Below are positions 1 to 8,070 of a stretch of 64,000 bases of DNA, piece after piece; the first letter of the stretch is position 1; every line of letters begins with the position of its first letter. Source of the DNA: Fluviicola chungangensis. Lineage in GTDB: Bacteria; Bacteroidota; Bacteroidia; Flavobacteriales_D; Crocinitomicaceae. The translations under genes and the position numbers were made by a program. The notes under the pieces are model-generated. The model had not been told where the DNA came from. It saw only the letters and a list, made by a program, of their open reading frames with translations, and made no database searches. Where the stretch lies: contig NZ_VLPL01000003.1 of assembly GCF_007558725.1 (NCBI RefSeq), positions 558,001-622,000 on the forward strand. The letters run 5' to 3'.

Positions 1-131
1 ATAGGTTTTTTTGGTTTTGCAAACGAGAGGAATAGAATGGTTACAAGAAAAATGAAAATAGAAACAGAGAATCTTTTCATAAGAGTATTTTTTTGGTTCT
101 ATAAAGATAATTCATCCGGTGGGTTACAAAA

Positions 132-159
132 AAAACTCTCACTTTTCAGTGAGAGTTTT
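132..159 (-). terminator. Intrinsic terminator after the PiT gene
   Basis: An 11-bp perfect stem (arms 132-142 and 149-159, 6-nt loop) lies 20 bp past the stop of the minus-strand phosphate transporter. Read on the minus strand it is followed by a run of eight T, the usual form of a factor-independent terminator. Nothing coding was seen in 1-131. Confidence 0.85.
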
Positions 160-178
160 ATCGTGAATTATCTGAAGT

Positions 179-1654
179 TTAGTGAAACAACTTGGTGATG
201 TAATAAATTCCGGCCGCCAGTAAACCTGATACAGGAATCGTTAAAATCCATGCCCAAAGTAAGTTGATGGTCACCCCCCAACGAACAGCGCTCAAACGTT
301 TGGTAGCCCCAACTCCGATAATGGAACCGGTAATGGTGTGCGTGGTTGAAACCGGAATTCCCAGGTTGGAAACGGTGAACAGGGTCAATGCACCTGCTGT
401 TTCAGCACAAACACCTTCCAACGGAGTTACTTTGGTGATCTTCGTTCCCATGGTTTTCACGATTTTCCAACCTCCCATCATGGTTCCTAAACCAATCATT
501 AAGTAACAGGAAAATGCAATCCAACCCGGCATCGTTTCGGAGTTCACTTTGTCTTTCAGTTTATGACCGCTCAGCAAATTTCCGTCCTTGTCTACATACT
601 CATCAAAGATAGCCGCTTCCATGTATTCTTTGTTCAGCTGTTTTCCTTTAAAGATGACGTCGTGTGTTTTCGCGTCGTAAATATCTTCTCCTTTTGTATA
701 GATCAAAATATGATCTTCTTTTTCAATTTTCAGAGAATCAATGTTTTTGGTATACTCCGGTTTGAATTTCGCTTTTTTACCATCAGCGTCTTCAAACTCG
801 ATCTGGAATACTTCCGAGATCTGGAACATTTTAGGAATATCTCCAACGATTTGTCCCTGGTCATTGCGCTGTGAATTCGCAAATACCATCAATGCCGCAC
901 AAATAATACCCATTACTTTTTGAGAATCGGCACCACCATGTCCCAAAGAAAAAGCTGCAGAAGAAAGTAATTGCAGTTTTTTGTACATGTTTGATTCTTT
1001 CAAAGCGGTCTGGCGCTTTCCGTGAACCAACTGATACCACGTGTAAGTAAGGATGAACAGGATGATCATTCCCATCACGATCCACATCATTATCGGCTTT
1101 ACATCTAAATATTCAACCATGTAATCCATGATGAAATAAGTAATGGTTGAAAGAATTAAAATGGAAATCATTTTCTTGGCAAAGTTTCGGCTTACCGTAA
1201 TTAAAGCGATGACGAAAGCGATAATCCCTCCGATGAACGGAGCCAGGAAAATGAAGAGTGTAACCTTAATGATCTCAGTGGAAGCAATGACGTCAAATCC
1301 TGCATGCGCGACTGCGGCCCCCGCAAATCCACCAATTAAGGTATGCGAAGAAGAGGAAGGGATTCCCAGCCACCAGGTCAGGAGGTTCCAAATCATTGCG
1401 GCGATTAATCCGGAAAGGATAACGTATAAGTCAATGGCACTATTGTCTACTGTTTTTGCTACGGTATTTCCAACACTCATATCAAATACCCAGAAAGCCA
1501 CTACGTTAAAAAGGGCGGCCCAGACAACTGCCTGGAACGGGGTCAATACTTTCGTGGAAACAACCGTAGCAATGGAGTTTGCTGCATCATGAAAACCATT
1601 TACCAAATCAAATAATAAGGCAAGAATGATGATGGCAATTAATAATGAAAACAT
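179..1654 (-). CDS. PiT-family inorganic phosphate transporter
   Basis: A 491-aa multi-pass inner-membrane protein of the PHO4/PiT family, which takes up phosphate with a cation. Both family signatures are visible: an N-terminal one (GFHDAANSIATVVSTK, about residues 20-35) and a C-terminal one (VSTTHTITGSIIGVGATKR, about residues 435-453). The first half contains the SSSSHTLIGG segment. Between the two halves, about residues 258-375, lies a hydrophilic stretch of some 115 residues rich in Asp, Glu and Lys, predicted to be a soluble loop or domain. It is followed 24 bp upstream by a PhoU-like gene in the same direction, a common pairing for PiT transporters, so the two are probably one operon. 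The porin and PhoB-like regulator nearby suggest phosphate as the substrate. A sulfate permease of the same fold is a less likely alternative. Confidence 0.9.
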   Translation of the reverse strand: MFSLLIAIIILALLFDLVNGFHDAANSIATVVSTKVLTPFQAVVWAALFNVVAFWVFDMSVGNTVAKTVDNSAIDLYVILSGLIAAMIWNLLTWWLGIPSSSSHTLIGGFAGAAVAHAGFDVIASTEIIKVTLFIFLAPFIGGIIAFVIALITVSRNFAKKMISILILSTITYFIMDYMVEYLDVKPIMMWIVMGMIILFILTYTWYQLVHGKRQTALKESNMYKKLQLLSSAAFSLGHGGADSQKVMGIICAALMVFANSQRNDQGQIVGDIPKMFQISEVFQIEFEDADGKKAKFKPEYTKNIDSLKIEKEDHILIYTKGEDIYDAKTHDVIFKGKQLNKEYMEAAIFDEYVDKDGNLLSGHKLKDKVNSETMPGWIAFSCYLMIGLGTMMGGWKIVKTMGTKITKVTPLEGVCAETAGALTLFTVSNLGIPVSTTHTITGSIIGVGATKRLSAVRWGVTINLLWAWILTIPVSGLLAAGIYYITKLFH

Positions 1655-1678
1655 ATCTTATTGGTTTACCAATGAATA

Positions 1679-2323
1679 TTAAGCGTATTTTACAACGATT
1701 GATTCGATGACATTCCCTGCATCTTCACACTTGTCCGTTGCAACCTCCATAATTTGGTAGATCTCACGTTTCTTAATTAAGTCTTTTGCGTCAATATCTG
1801 AATCAAACAACTTCTCGATGCTTAAATCAAAAATATCATCTGCCTGATTTTCAACATAGTTGATCTTAATGACGCACTCAACGATTTTCTGTGTATTCTT
1901 CAGGTTACGAAGTTCTTTCACAGCAGCATTTACTGCTAATACCGCATCGTGAATCGCATCAGCCATTTTCAAAATCCCGGAATCGTTCGGATCTACTTTG
2001 TAGAAGTTGATTTTCTTAGCAGAAGCATAGATGTAATCAGCGATATCATCCAATGATGTAGCTAATGAGTGAATATCTTCTCTATCAAAAGGAGTAATGA
2101 AATTTCTACCCAATTCTACAAAGATCTTGTGTGTCAAATCATCGTTTTGATGCTCCAGATCTTCCATCTCTTTAATAATGGTAGCTCTTTTATTATAATC
2201 GGATTCGTTTACACATAATACCAATTTACCTGCGATTGCTTCCAGGTTCTGAGAAGCCTCTTCAAAGAGAGAGTAAAATATTTTGTCTTTTGGTAAGAAA
2301 AACTTTAAAATTCCTGATGCCAT
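1679..2323 (-). CDS. PhoU-like DUF47 protein, partner of the PiT transporter
   Basis: A 214-aa all-helical cytoplasmic protein of the DUF47/TIGR00153 family, distant relatives of PhoU. Members usually sit next to a PiT gene and are thought to modulate it. The start is placed at 2323 (MASGILKFFLP), where family members begin; a longer frame up to 2392 would add 23 residues of unlikely composition and run through the promoter. Acidic helical motifs typical of the family are visible, such as EMEDLEHQNDDLTH and ATDKCEDAGN. It lies upstream of the transporter on the same strand with a 24-bp gap. A promoter box (2350-2357) and a Pho-box-like repeat (2393-2410) lie just upstream, which suggests phosphate-responsive expression (inference). 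Confidence 0.88.
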   Translation of the reverse strand: MASGILKFFLPKDKIFYSLFEEASQNLEAIAGKLVLCVNESDYNKRATIIKEMEDLEHQNDDLTHKIFVELGRNFITPFDREDIHSLATSLDDIADYIYASAKKINFYKVDPNDSGILKMADAIHDAVLAVNAAVKELRNLKNTQKIVECVIKINYVENQADDIFDLSIEKLFDSDIDAKDLIKKREIYQIMEVATDKCEDAGNVIESIVVKYA

Positions 2324-2349
2324 TTTGTTTAAGCTTAATATTGATGGCG

Positions 2350-2357
2350 CAAATGTA
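2350..2357 (-). promoter_or_regulatory. Candidate -7 box for the DUF47-PiT operon
   Basis: The minus strand reads TACATTTG, a perfect match to the Bacteroidota -7 consensus TAnnTTTG, 27 bp upstream of the chosen start. No convincing -33 TTG is present at the usual distance, which fits a promoter that depends on an activator. Confidence 0.6.
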
Positions 2358-2392
2358 ATTGGAGTTTCCCGAGGATGTTTCGTACAATGCAA

Positions 2393-2410
2393 ATGTTAAC
2401 GAAATGGTAA
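2393..2410. promoter_or_regulatory. Pho-box-like direct repeat 1
   Basis: ATGTTAA at 2393-2399 and ATGGTAA at 2404-2410 form a direct repeat with an 11-bp period. That is the geometry of PhoB sites: 7 conserved bases plus 4 AT-rich bases. It lies about 36-53 bp upstream of the -7 box of the DUF47-PiT operon, a plausible activator position. Confidence 0.5.
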
Positions 2411-2486
2411 AGTTGGCCGTTTTCAGAAGCGAACATGAACTATTCCGGATAAAGTGTCAGTATTTGAGCCATTTAAGACAATTTTA

Positions 2487-2504
2487 ATGTTAACTCAATG
2501 TTAA
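2487..2504. promoter_or_regulatory. Pho-box-like direct repeat 2 (perfect)
   Basis: ATGTTAA occurs at 2487-2493 and again at 2498-2504, exactly 11 bp apart. It lies in the middle of the 403-bp gap between the divergent phosphate transporter and porin genes. It shares its heptamer with the repeats on both sides. Confidence 0.55.
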
Positions 2505-2581
2505 GAATCATGCTTCTATTGCCTTGGAAAGTGGAATCAAACAACGAGTTGGAGGTTGAAATGTTGCTTAAATCACTTCTA

Positions 2582-2608
2582 ATGTTACGGTAATATTAAA
2601 AATGTTAT
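2582..2608. promoter_or_regulatory. Pho-box-like direct repeat 3
   Basis: ATGTTAC at 2582-2588 and ATATTAA at 2593-2599 are 11 bp apart; a further ATGTTAT follows at 2602-2608. The group ends about 50 bp before the porin -7 box, so a regulator bound here would sit just upstream of RNA polymerase. Confidence 0.5.
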
Positions 2609-2657
2609 CAAAAAATTAAACTATTATTTCTTGGGGATTAAATCAATGTGAAGCCAT

Positions 2658-2665
2658 TAGTTTTG
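2658..2665 (+). promoter_or_regulatory. Candidate -7 box for the porin gene
   Basis: TAGTTTTG matches TAnnTTTG and lies 61 bp upstream of the porin start. The nearest TTG (2631-2633) is 24 bp away, further than the usual 19 or so, so basal promoter strength may be low. Confidence 0.55.
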
Positions 2666-2726
2666 CCGAAAAAAATAGGAAAGAAGATTAATTTAATAGT
2701 AACACATCCGTAAAATAAAATACGAT

Positions 2727-3941
2727 ATGAAATATTTGCTGCTTTTAACTGGACTTGTAATAGGGAGTTCGCTATTTTCTCAGAAAAAGATAGATTTATC
2801 AATCTTAACGAAACCCCAAAAAGGAATTGAGTTCGTTGGGAAAGATTCTTTATTTTCTATGCGACTTCAGTTCCGAATGCAAAATCGTGCGGCATTCCTG
2901 ACAAGAGATGATAAAGATTTTTCAGCCGGTTCTTATGAGTTTCGAGTGAGAAGACTGCGTTTGAAACTCGAAGGATTCGTGTACAGCCCAAAATTGACGT
3001 ACAAAATTCAATTGGCATTTTCACGAGGAGATATGGATTGGGATATGACCCAGGAATCGCAGGTAAATACGAGTGTGAACATTGTGCGTGATGCGGTAGT
3101 TTATTACGAACCATGGAAAGATTTGAAGTTTGGTTTTGGACAAACAAAACTTCCCGGGAACAGGCAGCGTGTTGTTTCATCCGGTGATCAGCAGTTCGCA
3201 GATCGTTCTATTGTAAATGCAACATTTAACATGGACCGCGACTTTGGTTTTTTCGGAGCTTACAGGCGTAATTACTTTGCCGTTTTGGGATCTGTCACTT
3301 CCGGTGAAGGAAGAAACAGTAGTGGTTCGAACAGTGGTTTGAGTTATACCGGAAGAATTGAAGCATTGCCTTTTGGAGCATTTGCGGATAAAAATGATTA
3401 CCAGGAAGGCGATTTGGCCCGTGAACAAAAACCAAAATTATCCATCGGTGCATCTTACAATTTCAACGATGATGCGGTTCGTGCCGGAGGTCAGTTGGGA
3501 AGAGATTTGTTTGCAAAAACAGATATGGAGACATTCTCACTGGACTTGTTATTTAAGTACAAAGGTTTTGCACTTTACAGTGAATTCATGCAGCGAAATT
3601 GCTCCAATCCGATCACCTACACTTCAGATACTTTAAGTGTTCAGCCAGTTTTTACCGGGTATGGTTTTCTGCAACAGGTGAGCTACCTCTTTAAATCGAA
3701 CTGGGAAATTGCTTTAAGATATGCGGAAGTTACACCCTTTTCATCGGTGTACAATAACCCGGATTTTACTTCAGTTAATCTGAAAAAGAACCAGGAATTC
3801 CAGTTGGGGGTTACCAGATATTTGTATGGTCACCGGGTGAAGGTACAAGGGAATCTTTTGTATCAGTTGACCGGTGATTTAAGAGCTAAGACAGATGCAG
3901 GTAAGTTCGGAGCTATTTTCCAAATTGAATTAGGTATTTAA
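2727..3941 (+). CDS. Phosphate-selective porin O/P-like outer-membrane protein
   Basis: A 404-aa outer-membrane beta-barrel of the OprO/OprP (porin_O_P) family. The first 18 residues or so form a signal peptide (MKYLLLLTGLVIGSSLFSQ). Near residues 45-110 the typical sequence appears: a strand ending RMQNRAAF, then FRVRRLRLKLEGFVYSPKL and YKIQLAFSRGDMDWD. The C-terminal strand ends GAIFQIELGI, as expected for a barrel. It is transcribed away from the PiT operon and shares a regulatory region with it that carries Pho-box-like repeats. In Bacteroidota the same family also includes polyphosphate or general anion porins. Phosphate specificity is therefore inferred from context, not from residues I could identify. 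Confidence 0.85.
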   Translation: MKYLLLLTGLVIGSSLFSQKKIDLSILTKPQKGIEFVGKDSLFSMRLQFRMQNRAAFLTRDDKDFSAGSYEFRVRRLRLKLEGFVYSPKLTYKIQLAFSRGDMDWDMTQESQVNTSVNIVRDAVVYYEPWKDLKFGFGQTKLPGNRQRVVSSGDQQFADRSIVNATFNMDRDFGFFGAYRRNYFAVLGSVTSGEGRNSSGSNSGLSYTGRIEALPFGAFADKNDYQEGDLAREQKPKLSIGASYNFNDDAVRAGGQLGRDLFAKTDMETFSLDLLFKYKGFALYSEFMQRNCSNPITYTSDTLSVQPVFTGYGFLQQVSYLFKSNWEIALRYAEVTPFSSVYNNPDFTSVNLKKNQEFQLGVTRYLYGHRVKVQGNLLYQLTGDLRAKTDAGKFGAIFQIELGI

Positions 3942-3957
3942 TCAGTAGTTCAAACAG

Positions 3958-4050
3958 GTTCAAAAGTTGAAATGGGTTCAAAAAAAATCAATTGAAAATG
4001 TTTTTAATTTGAACATTTGAATCAGCAATGGCTGAAACATTTGAACATTT
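3958..4050. repeat. TTCAAA-type intergenic repeat between convergent genes
   Basis: The gap between the convergent porin and response regulator genes is filled with TTCAAA/TTTGAA modules. GTTCAAAAG at 3958-3966 recurs in the repeat at 22941-22989, and TTTGAACATTTGAA with inverted copies lies at 4007-4050. The arms could fold into imperfect hairpins. A further 8-bp stem (TCCGCTGT/ACAGCGGA) lies near 4081-4112, directly after the regulator gene, without a T run. Confidence 0.5.
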
Positions 4051-4116
4051 ACGTTGTAAAAATCCAGGTAATTGAATGCTTCCGCTGTTGCTTGAGTATA
4101 GGCACAGCGGAGTTTA

Positions 4117-4782
4117 TCATCCTTTAAATTTATACCCGATTCCCTTAACGGTCTGAATGTAGTCATCGCCGATCTTTTCCCGAAGTTTGCGTACATGCAC
4201 ATCAATGGTGCGATCACCGACAACGATATCTGTTCCCCATACCCGCTCAAGGATTACATCGCGCTCAAATACTACTTCCGGTCTGGAAGCTAGAAGTGCC
4301 AGTAATTCGAACTCTTTCTTGGGCAAATGAAGTGTTTCACCGTTTTTAATGACTAAATATTTTTCACGGTTGATAACCAGGTCAGGAGTGCCGGAAGGTT
4401 TTGCCTGAGCAGCCTCTTTTCGTCTCAATAAGGCATGGACACGGCTGATCAAAACCCGTGGTTTGATCGGTTTCGAAATGTAATCGTCAGCTCCGGCATC
4501 TAATCCGGCGATCTGACTGTAATCTTCATTCCTGGCAGTCAGAAAGCAAATCAGCACGTTTTCCAATCCGGGAGTATTCCTGATTTGTTCGCACACTTCA
4601 ATTCCGTCCATACCCGGCATCATGACGTCGAGAATGACCAGGTCCGGTTTTTCCTCTTTACAAAGACTTATTCCGGTTTGTCCGTTCTCTGCAAGAAACA
4701 CTTTGAAACCTTCTTTCTTTAGGTTGTACCCAAGTATTTCCCGGATATCTTCTTCGTCATCAACTATTAAAATTTTATCCAT
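4117..4782 (-). CDS. PhoB/OmpR-type response regulator
   Basis: A 221-aa two-domain regulator. The receiver domain (residues 1-120) has the acidic pair D8-D9, the phospho-acceptor D52 (VILDVMMPGMDG) and a KP motif near residue 105. The winged-helix DNA-binding domain follows (about residues 130-221) with VVGDRTIDVHVRKLREKIG, the recognition-helix region of OmpR/PhoB proteins, and ends with VKGIGYKFKG. No sensor kinase is adjacent. Its position next to a PiT transporter and a phosphate porin, with Pho-box-like repeats nearby, suggests a PhoB role. Other OmpR-family roles cannot be excluded from sequence alone. A TACCTTTG -7 box lies at 4806-4813. Confidence 0.88.
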   Translation of the reverse strand: MDKILIVDDEEDIREILGYNLKKEGFKVFLAENGQTGISLCKEEKPDLVILDVMMPGMDGIEVCEQIRNTPGLENVLICFLTARNEDYSQIAGLDAGADDYISKPIKPRVLISRVHALLRRKEAAQAKPSGTPDLVINREKYLVIKNGETLHLPKKEFELLALLASRPEVVFERDVILERVWGTDIVVGDRTIDVHVRKLREKIGDDYIQTVKGIGYKFKG

Positions 4783-4805
4783 TTTGAATGAGTTCCAGAT
4801 CCATT

Positions 4806-4813
4806 CAAAGGTA
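4806..4813 (-). promoter_or_regulatory. Candidate -7 box for the PhoB-like regulator
   Basis: The minus strand reads TACCTTTG (TAnnTTTG), 24 bp upstream of the ATG at 4782. No clear -33 element was found at the standard spacing. Confidence 0.55.
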
Positions 4814-5204
4814 AGAAAGTATTTTGAGTAGGCTGATTATTCAGAAATTATATTGCAAAAACTAAAACGGAATAGTAAAAATGGGTTTTAGGTAATGAGT
4901 TTGGTCCGGAAATTGCCGAAAAATCCGTTCATCAATCATTTTGTCCATCCAACATGAAAAAGTGCATCTTTTTTAGTCAAAAAAAATCACCTTTCTTGGA
5001 ATCTTAACTTAGTAATGTACCCGGGTAATAATTATTTTATCGACCGTATATGTTGATTAATCGATTCAAATGTAGAAGTAATTGACAGATCAGTGAATTA
5101 TTTAACGGAAGGAATGGGTATTCGTTTAAAGCATTCTTTAAATCCTTTATTTGTCCTTTTTTGTAAGTCTTTCAGAAAAGTGAAAAACCAATGCGATTAT
5201 GCCT

Positions 5205-5286
5205 TATCTTTGTGGCAGTAGTAGTAGGTTAGGTTGATTAGTGTGATAAGAGCTTAGGACGCCCGTCTTGAGCTCTTATCTTTTTT
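5205..5286 (+). ncRNA. Candidate small RNA with its own promoter and terminator
   Basis: The 583-bp gap 4783-5365 has no gene. It holds a perfect -7 box, TATCTTTG, at 5205-5212. It also holds a strong hairpin: GATAAGAGCT (5245-5254) pairs with AGCTCTTATC (5271-5280), and inner pairs extend the stem to about 16 bp around a GCCC loop. Six T follow (5281-5286). No plus-strand gene precedes this terminator and the neighbouring minus-strand gene starts upstream of it, so it has no host gene. A transcript from about 5219 to 5286 (about 68 nt) without an obvious reading frame is the simplest reading. An attenuator of the regulator at 5366 is the alternative, but that gene seems to have its own TATCTTCA box near 5339. 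Confidence 0.45.
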
Positions 5287-5365
5287 ATCCATTCCGTTCC
5301 TATTTTCCGAAGATTATTTCTCCGAAACGATTTCTTAGTATCTTCACAAAAACAATCATTTTAGA

Positions 5366-6058
5366 ATGAAACCAAAGGCTAAAATATTATTGGTTGAAGA
5401 CGATACCAACCTGGGATTTGTTATTTCGGACCAGTTAAAATCAGAAGGATACCAGGTGGTGCTTTGTACCAATGGAATGGACGGTCACATGCGGTTTTCG
5501 GAAGATGAGTTCCACATGTGCATTTTTGACGTAATGATGCCGAAAAAAGATGGTTTTACCCTGGCACGGGAAATTCGGACCATGAACCAGGAAATTCCAA
5601 TCCTGTTTCTGACAGCCAAAGCGATGACAGAAGATAAGATCGCGGGTTTCAACGCAGGAGGAGATGATTATTTGACCAAACCATTTTCGTTTGACGAACT
5701 TTCCGTTCGGGTAAAGGCGCTGTTGAAACGCGTCAATATTCAGGAAGAACCGGAGCAAAAAATAGTTCAGATCGGGACATACACATTTGATACCGAGAAT
5801 TTTACCCTGAAACATCCGGAGTTTGAGAAAACACTGACAAAAAAGGAAGCGATGGTGCTGAAAATCTTATGTAAATTCAAAAATGCAGTGGTCCCGAGAG
5901 AAAACATCTTAACTGCAGTTTGGGGGCAAGATGATTATTTTGCAGGCAGAAGCATGGATGTGTTTATTACCAAATTGAGAAAGTACTTTTCGATGGATCC
6001 TAAAATCGCCATTTCCAACATTCATGGCATTGGATTTAAACTGGAAGTTTTGGCATAA
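5366..6058 (+). CDS. OmpR-family response regulator
   Basis: A 230-aa transcription factor with an N-terminal receiver domain: E11-D12-D13, phospho-acceptor D55 in CIFDVMMPKKDG, and KPF near residue 108. A C-terminal winged helix includes FAGRSMDVFITKLRKYF and ends ISNIHGIGFKLEV. No histidine kinase gene is next to it. tsaB follows after 6 bp and is probably co-transcribed; that pairing looks positional rather than functional. The regulon cannot be told from the sequence. A TATCTTCA box near 5339-5346, one or two bases off the consensus, may be its promoter. Confidence 0.88.
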   Translation: MKPKAKILLVEDDTNLGFVISDQLKSEGYQVVLCTNGMDGHMRFSEDEFHMCIFDVMMPKKDGFTLAREIRTMNQEIPILFLTAKAMTEDKIAGFNAGGDDYLTKPFSFDELSVRVKALLKRVNIQEEPEQKIVQIGTYTFDTENFTLKHPEFEKTLTKKEAMVLKILCKFKNAVVPRENILTAVWGQDDYFAGRSMDVFITKLRKYFSMDPKIAISNIHGIGFKLEVLA

Positions 6059-6064
6059 GTAAGC

Positions 6065-6736
6065 ATGATACGCATTTTACACATAGAAACCGCAACGAAA
6101 GTTTGTTCCGTTGCACTGTCCGTTGACGGGGAATTGGCCCAGATCCGGGAATTCAGTGATGATGGATTTGCGCATGGGGAGCAATTGACGATCCTTATTC
6201 AAGAGGTACTGGACCTTCAGGGAATCACGGCCGGAGATTTATCTGCCGTTTCTGTTTCAGCCGGACCAGGTTCTTACACCGGGTTACGGATTGGAGTGTC
6301 TACAGCAAAGGGCTTGTGTTATGCTTTAACCATTCCGTTAATTTCAACAGATACACTACAGGCAATGGCGGAAGTAGCCAGGATTGTTTACCCGGATTCC
6401 AACCTGTGTCCGATGATTGATGCAAGAAGGATGGAAGTTTTCTCGCTGATTACGAATTTCGAAGCAGAAATTTTAAAACCGGTAAGCGCAGATGTTCTGG
6501 ATGAAAATTCGTACACAGATCTGGAACCTTTTGTTTGTTTCGGGGATGGAGCACAAAAAGTGCAGGAAATGTGGAAGGATCGCAGGATCATTTTTGACCT
6601 GGATTTGAAACCTTCGGCCAGGGGACAGATAGCAAGTTCATACCGGAAGTTTTTGAACGGGGAGTTTGAAGATGTGGCCTATTTTGAACCGGCTTATTTG
6701 AAAGAGTTTTATCAAACACCAGCTAAGAAATCGTAA
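6065..6736 (+). CDS. tsaB: tRNA threonylcarbamoyladenosine (t6A) biosynthesis protein TsaB
   Basis: A 223-aa cytoplasmic protein of the ASKHA fold. TsaB is the partner that activates TsaD in forming t6A37 on tRNAs that read ANN codons. The N-terminal strand-turn (ILHIETATKVCSVAL) and the family signature VSAGPGSYTGLRIGVSTAKG (about residues 74-93) are both present. The length matches the family (about 220-235 aa). It starts 6 bp after a response regulator. Its stop codon overlaps the beginning of an inverted repeat shared with the convergent MFS gene. Confidence 0.93.
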   Translation: MIRILHIETATKVCSVALSVDGELAQIREFSDDGFAHGEQLTILIQEVLDLQGITAGDLSAVSVSAGPGSYTGLRIGVSTAKGLCYALTIPLISTDTLQAMAEVARIVYPDSNLCPMIDARRMEVFSLITNFEAEILKPVSADVLDENSYTDLEPFVCFGDGAQKVQEMWKDRRIIFDLDLKPSARGQIASSYRKFLNGEFEDVAYFEPAYLKEFYQTPAKKS

Positions 6737-6856
6737 ATTGAGAATGGACAATTGAAAAGAATGGATTCTTCTGTTAGCGTATAAATAAGGAGATCTACTT
6801 TTTCGATATGAATGGAGTTTTACAACTTCTCAATTTTCAATTGTACATTTTCAATT
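6736..6856. repeat. 23-bp inverted repeat flanking a convergent intergenic region
   Basis: The segment 6736-6758 (starting AATTGAGAATGG) and 6834-6856 (starting TTTTCAATTG) are inverted copies that match at 21 of 23 positions by hand alignment. The arms overlap the ends of tsaB and the MFS gene. A related copy of the second arm lies at 23924-23946. Such AT-rich palindromes could act as a bidirectional terminator or be a short dispersed element. Confidence 0.6.
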
Positions 6857-8066
6857 ATTTCTGTGCTCTTCTTTTCTTAATATTTGGCAAAAATACAGTT
6901 ACCATCCCGATCAAAGGAAGATAGGAACACAGGTGATAGACATACGTTACACTCGTTTTGTCAATAATTCCACCTAAAATAGCAGAGCCTAATCCACCCA
7001 TTCCAAATGCAAATCCATAAAACAATCCTGAAACCATTCCGATTCGTCCGGGCAATAATTCCTGTGCATAAACCAAAATAGATGAAAAGGCGGATGCTAA
7101 AATGGCTCCGGCACATACAATGCATGCACTGGTCCACCACAAACTGTCAATATAAGGCAGTGCCAGTGAGAAAGGAGCAGCTCCCAGGATAGAGAACCAA
7201 ATGATTTTTTTTCTCCCGAATTGATCTCCCAAAGGACCTCCAAACAAGGTTCCCAGTGTAAATGCAAGCAAATACAGGAATAAATGCATTTGACTGGCAG
7301 TCTCGGATAATCCGAATTTCTCTTCCAGGTAGAAGACATAATAGTTGGAAATACTTGCTGTAAAGAAATATTTGGAGAAAATCAGGATCAATAAAATAAT
7401 AATTGAAAGGATGATCCTGGTTTGAGATAAACCCAGGGGTTCTTCGTTATAGGCATTTTTCTTAAAGGAACTGTGGGTTAAATACCCTTTGTACCAATTA
7501 CTGACCTTGAATAAAATAAATCCGCCGAGAATGGCAAAGAACGCAAAGAACGCAATGGTATATTGACCGAATGGAATGGCAATGAACGCGATCAGTAATG
7601 GACCAACTGCGCTCCCTCCGTTTCCACCCAGCTGAAAAATGGATTGTGCGAATCCCCTTCTTCCGCCGGATGCGTAATAAGCAACACGCGAAGCTTCGGG
7701 ATGAAAAATGGAAGATCCCATTCCGATTAGACAGGCGGCAAGAAGAATTGTTACAAAATTCGAGGCGAAAGAAAGAGTGATCAATCCGGAAAATGCAAAG
7801 AGCATTCCCATGGTGAAGGAATAAGGTTGTGGTCTTTTATCCGTAAACATGCCTACAACCGGTTGCAACAGAGAAGAGGTAATCTGAAAAGCGAACGTGA
7901 TCAAGCCGATTTGTGTGTAACTTAAATTGTAAGCATCTTTTAAGATGGGATAGGAGGCGGGAAGTACAGCTTGCATTAAATCGTTCAGAAAATGACCGCA
8001 ACAAACCGCAAATAAAATAGGATAAACTGTTTTTTTTGCGTCAAATGTCACTGCTTCTGATTTCAT
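6855..8066 (-). CDS. MFS transporter, fosmidomycin-resistance (Fsr)-like
   Basis: A 403-aa protein with about 12 hydrophobic segments, typical of the major facilitator superfamily. The N-terminal part (FAVCCGHFLNDLMQAVLPA, then SYTQIGLITFAFQITSSLLQP) and the segment GMGSSIFHPEASRVAYYASG resemble the Fsr subfamily of efflux proteins: the FHPEA motif and the early HFLND are characteristic. The central GGPLGDQFGRKK loop is the MFS motif between segments 8 and 9. It lies 35 bp downstream of trpA on the same strand and could be read through from the trp operon, but has its own -7 box (8071-8078). The true substrate is unknown; efflux of a small polar or aromatic compound is possible. Confidence 0.82.
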   Translation of the reverse strand: MKSEAVTFDAKKTVYPILFAVCCGHFLNDLMQAVLPASYPILKDAYNLSYTQIGLITFAFQITSSLLQPVVGMFTDKRPQPYSFTMGMLFAFSGLITLSFASNFVTILLAACLIGMGSSIFHPEASRVAYYASGGRRGFAQSIFQLGGNGGSAVGPLLIAFIAIPFGQYTIAFFAFFAILGGFILFKVSNWYKGYLTHSSFKKNAYNEEPLGLSQTRIILSIIILLILIFSKYFFTASISNYYVFYLEEKFGLSETASQMHLFLYLLAFTLGTLFGGPLGDQFGRKKIIWFSILGAAPFSLALPYIDSLWWTSACIVCAGAILASAFSSILVYAQELLPGRIGMVSGLFYGFAFGMGGLGSAILGGIIDKTSVTYVYHLCSYLPLIGMVTVFLPNIKKRRAQK

Positions 8067-8070
8067 GATG

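Noticed and set aside
5245-5286. Hairpin as the terminator of an upstream gene
   Set aside because: No plus-strand gene ends nearby (the last ends at 3941), and on the minus strand no T run follows it.
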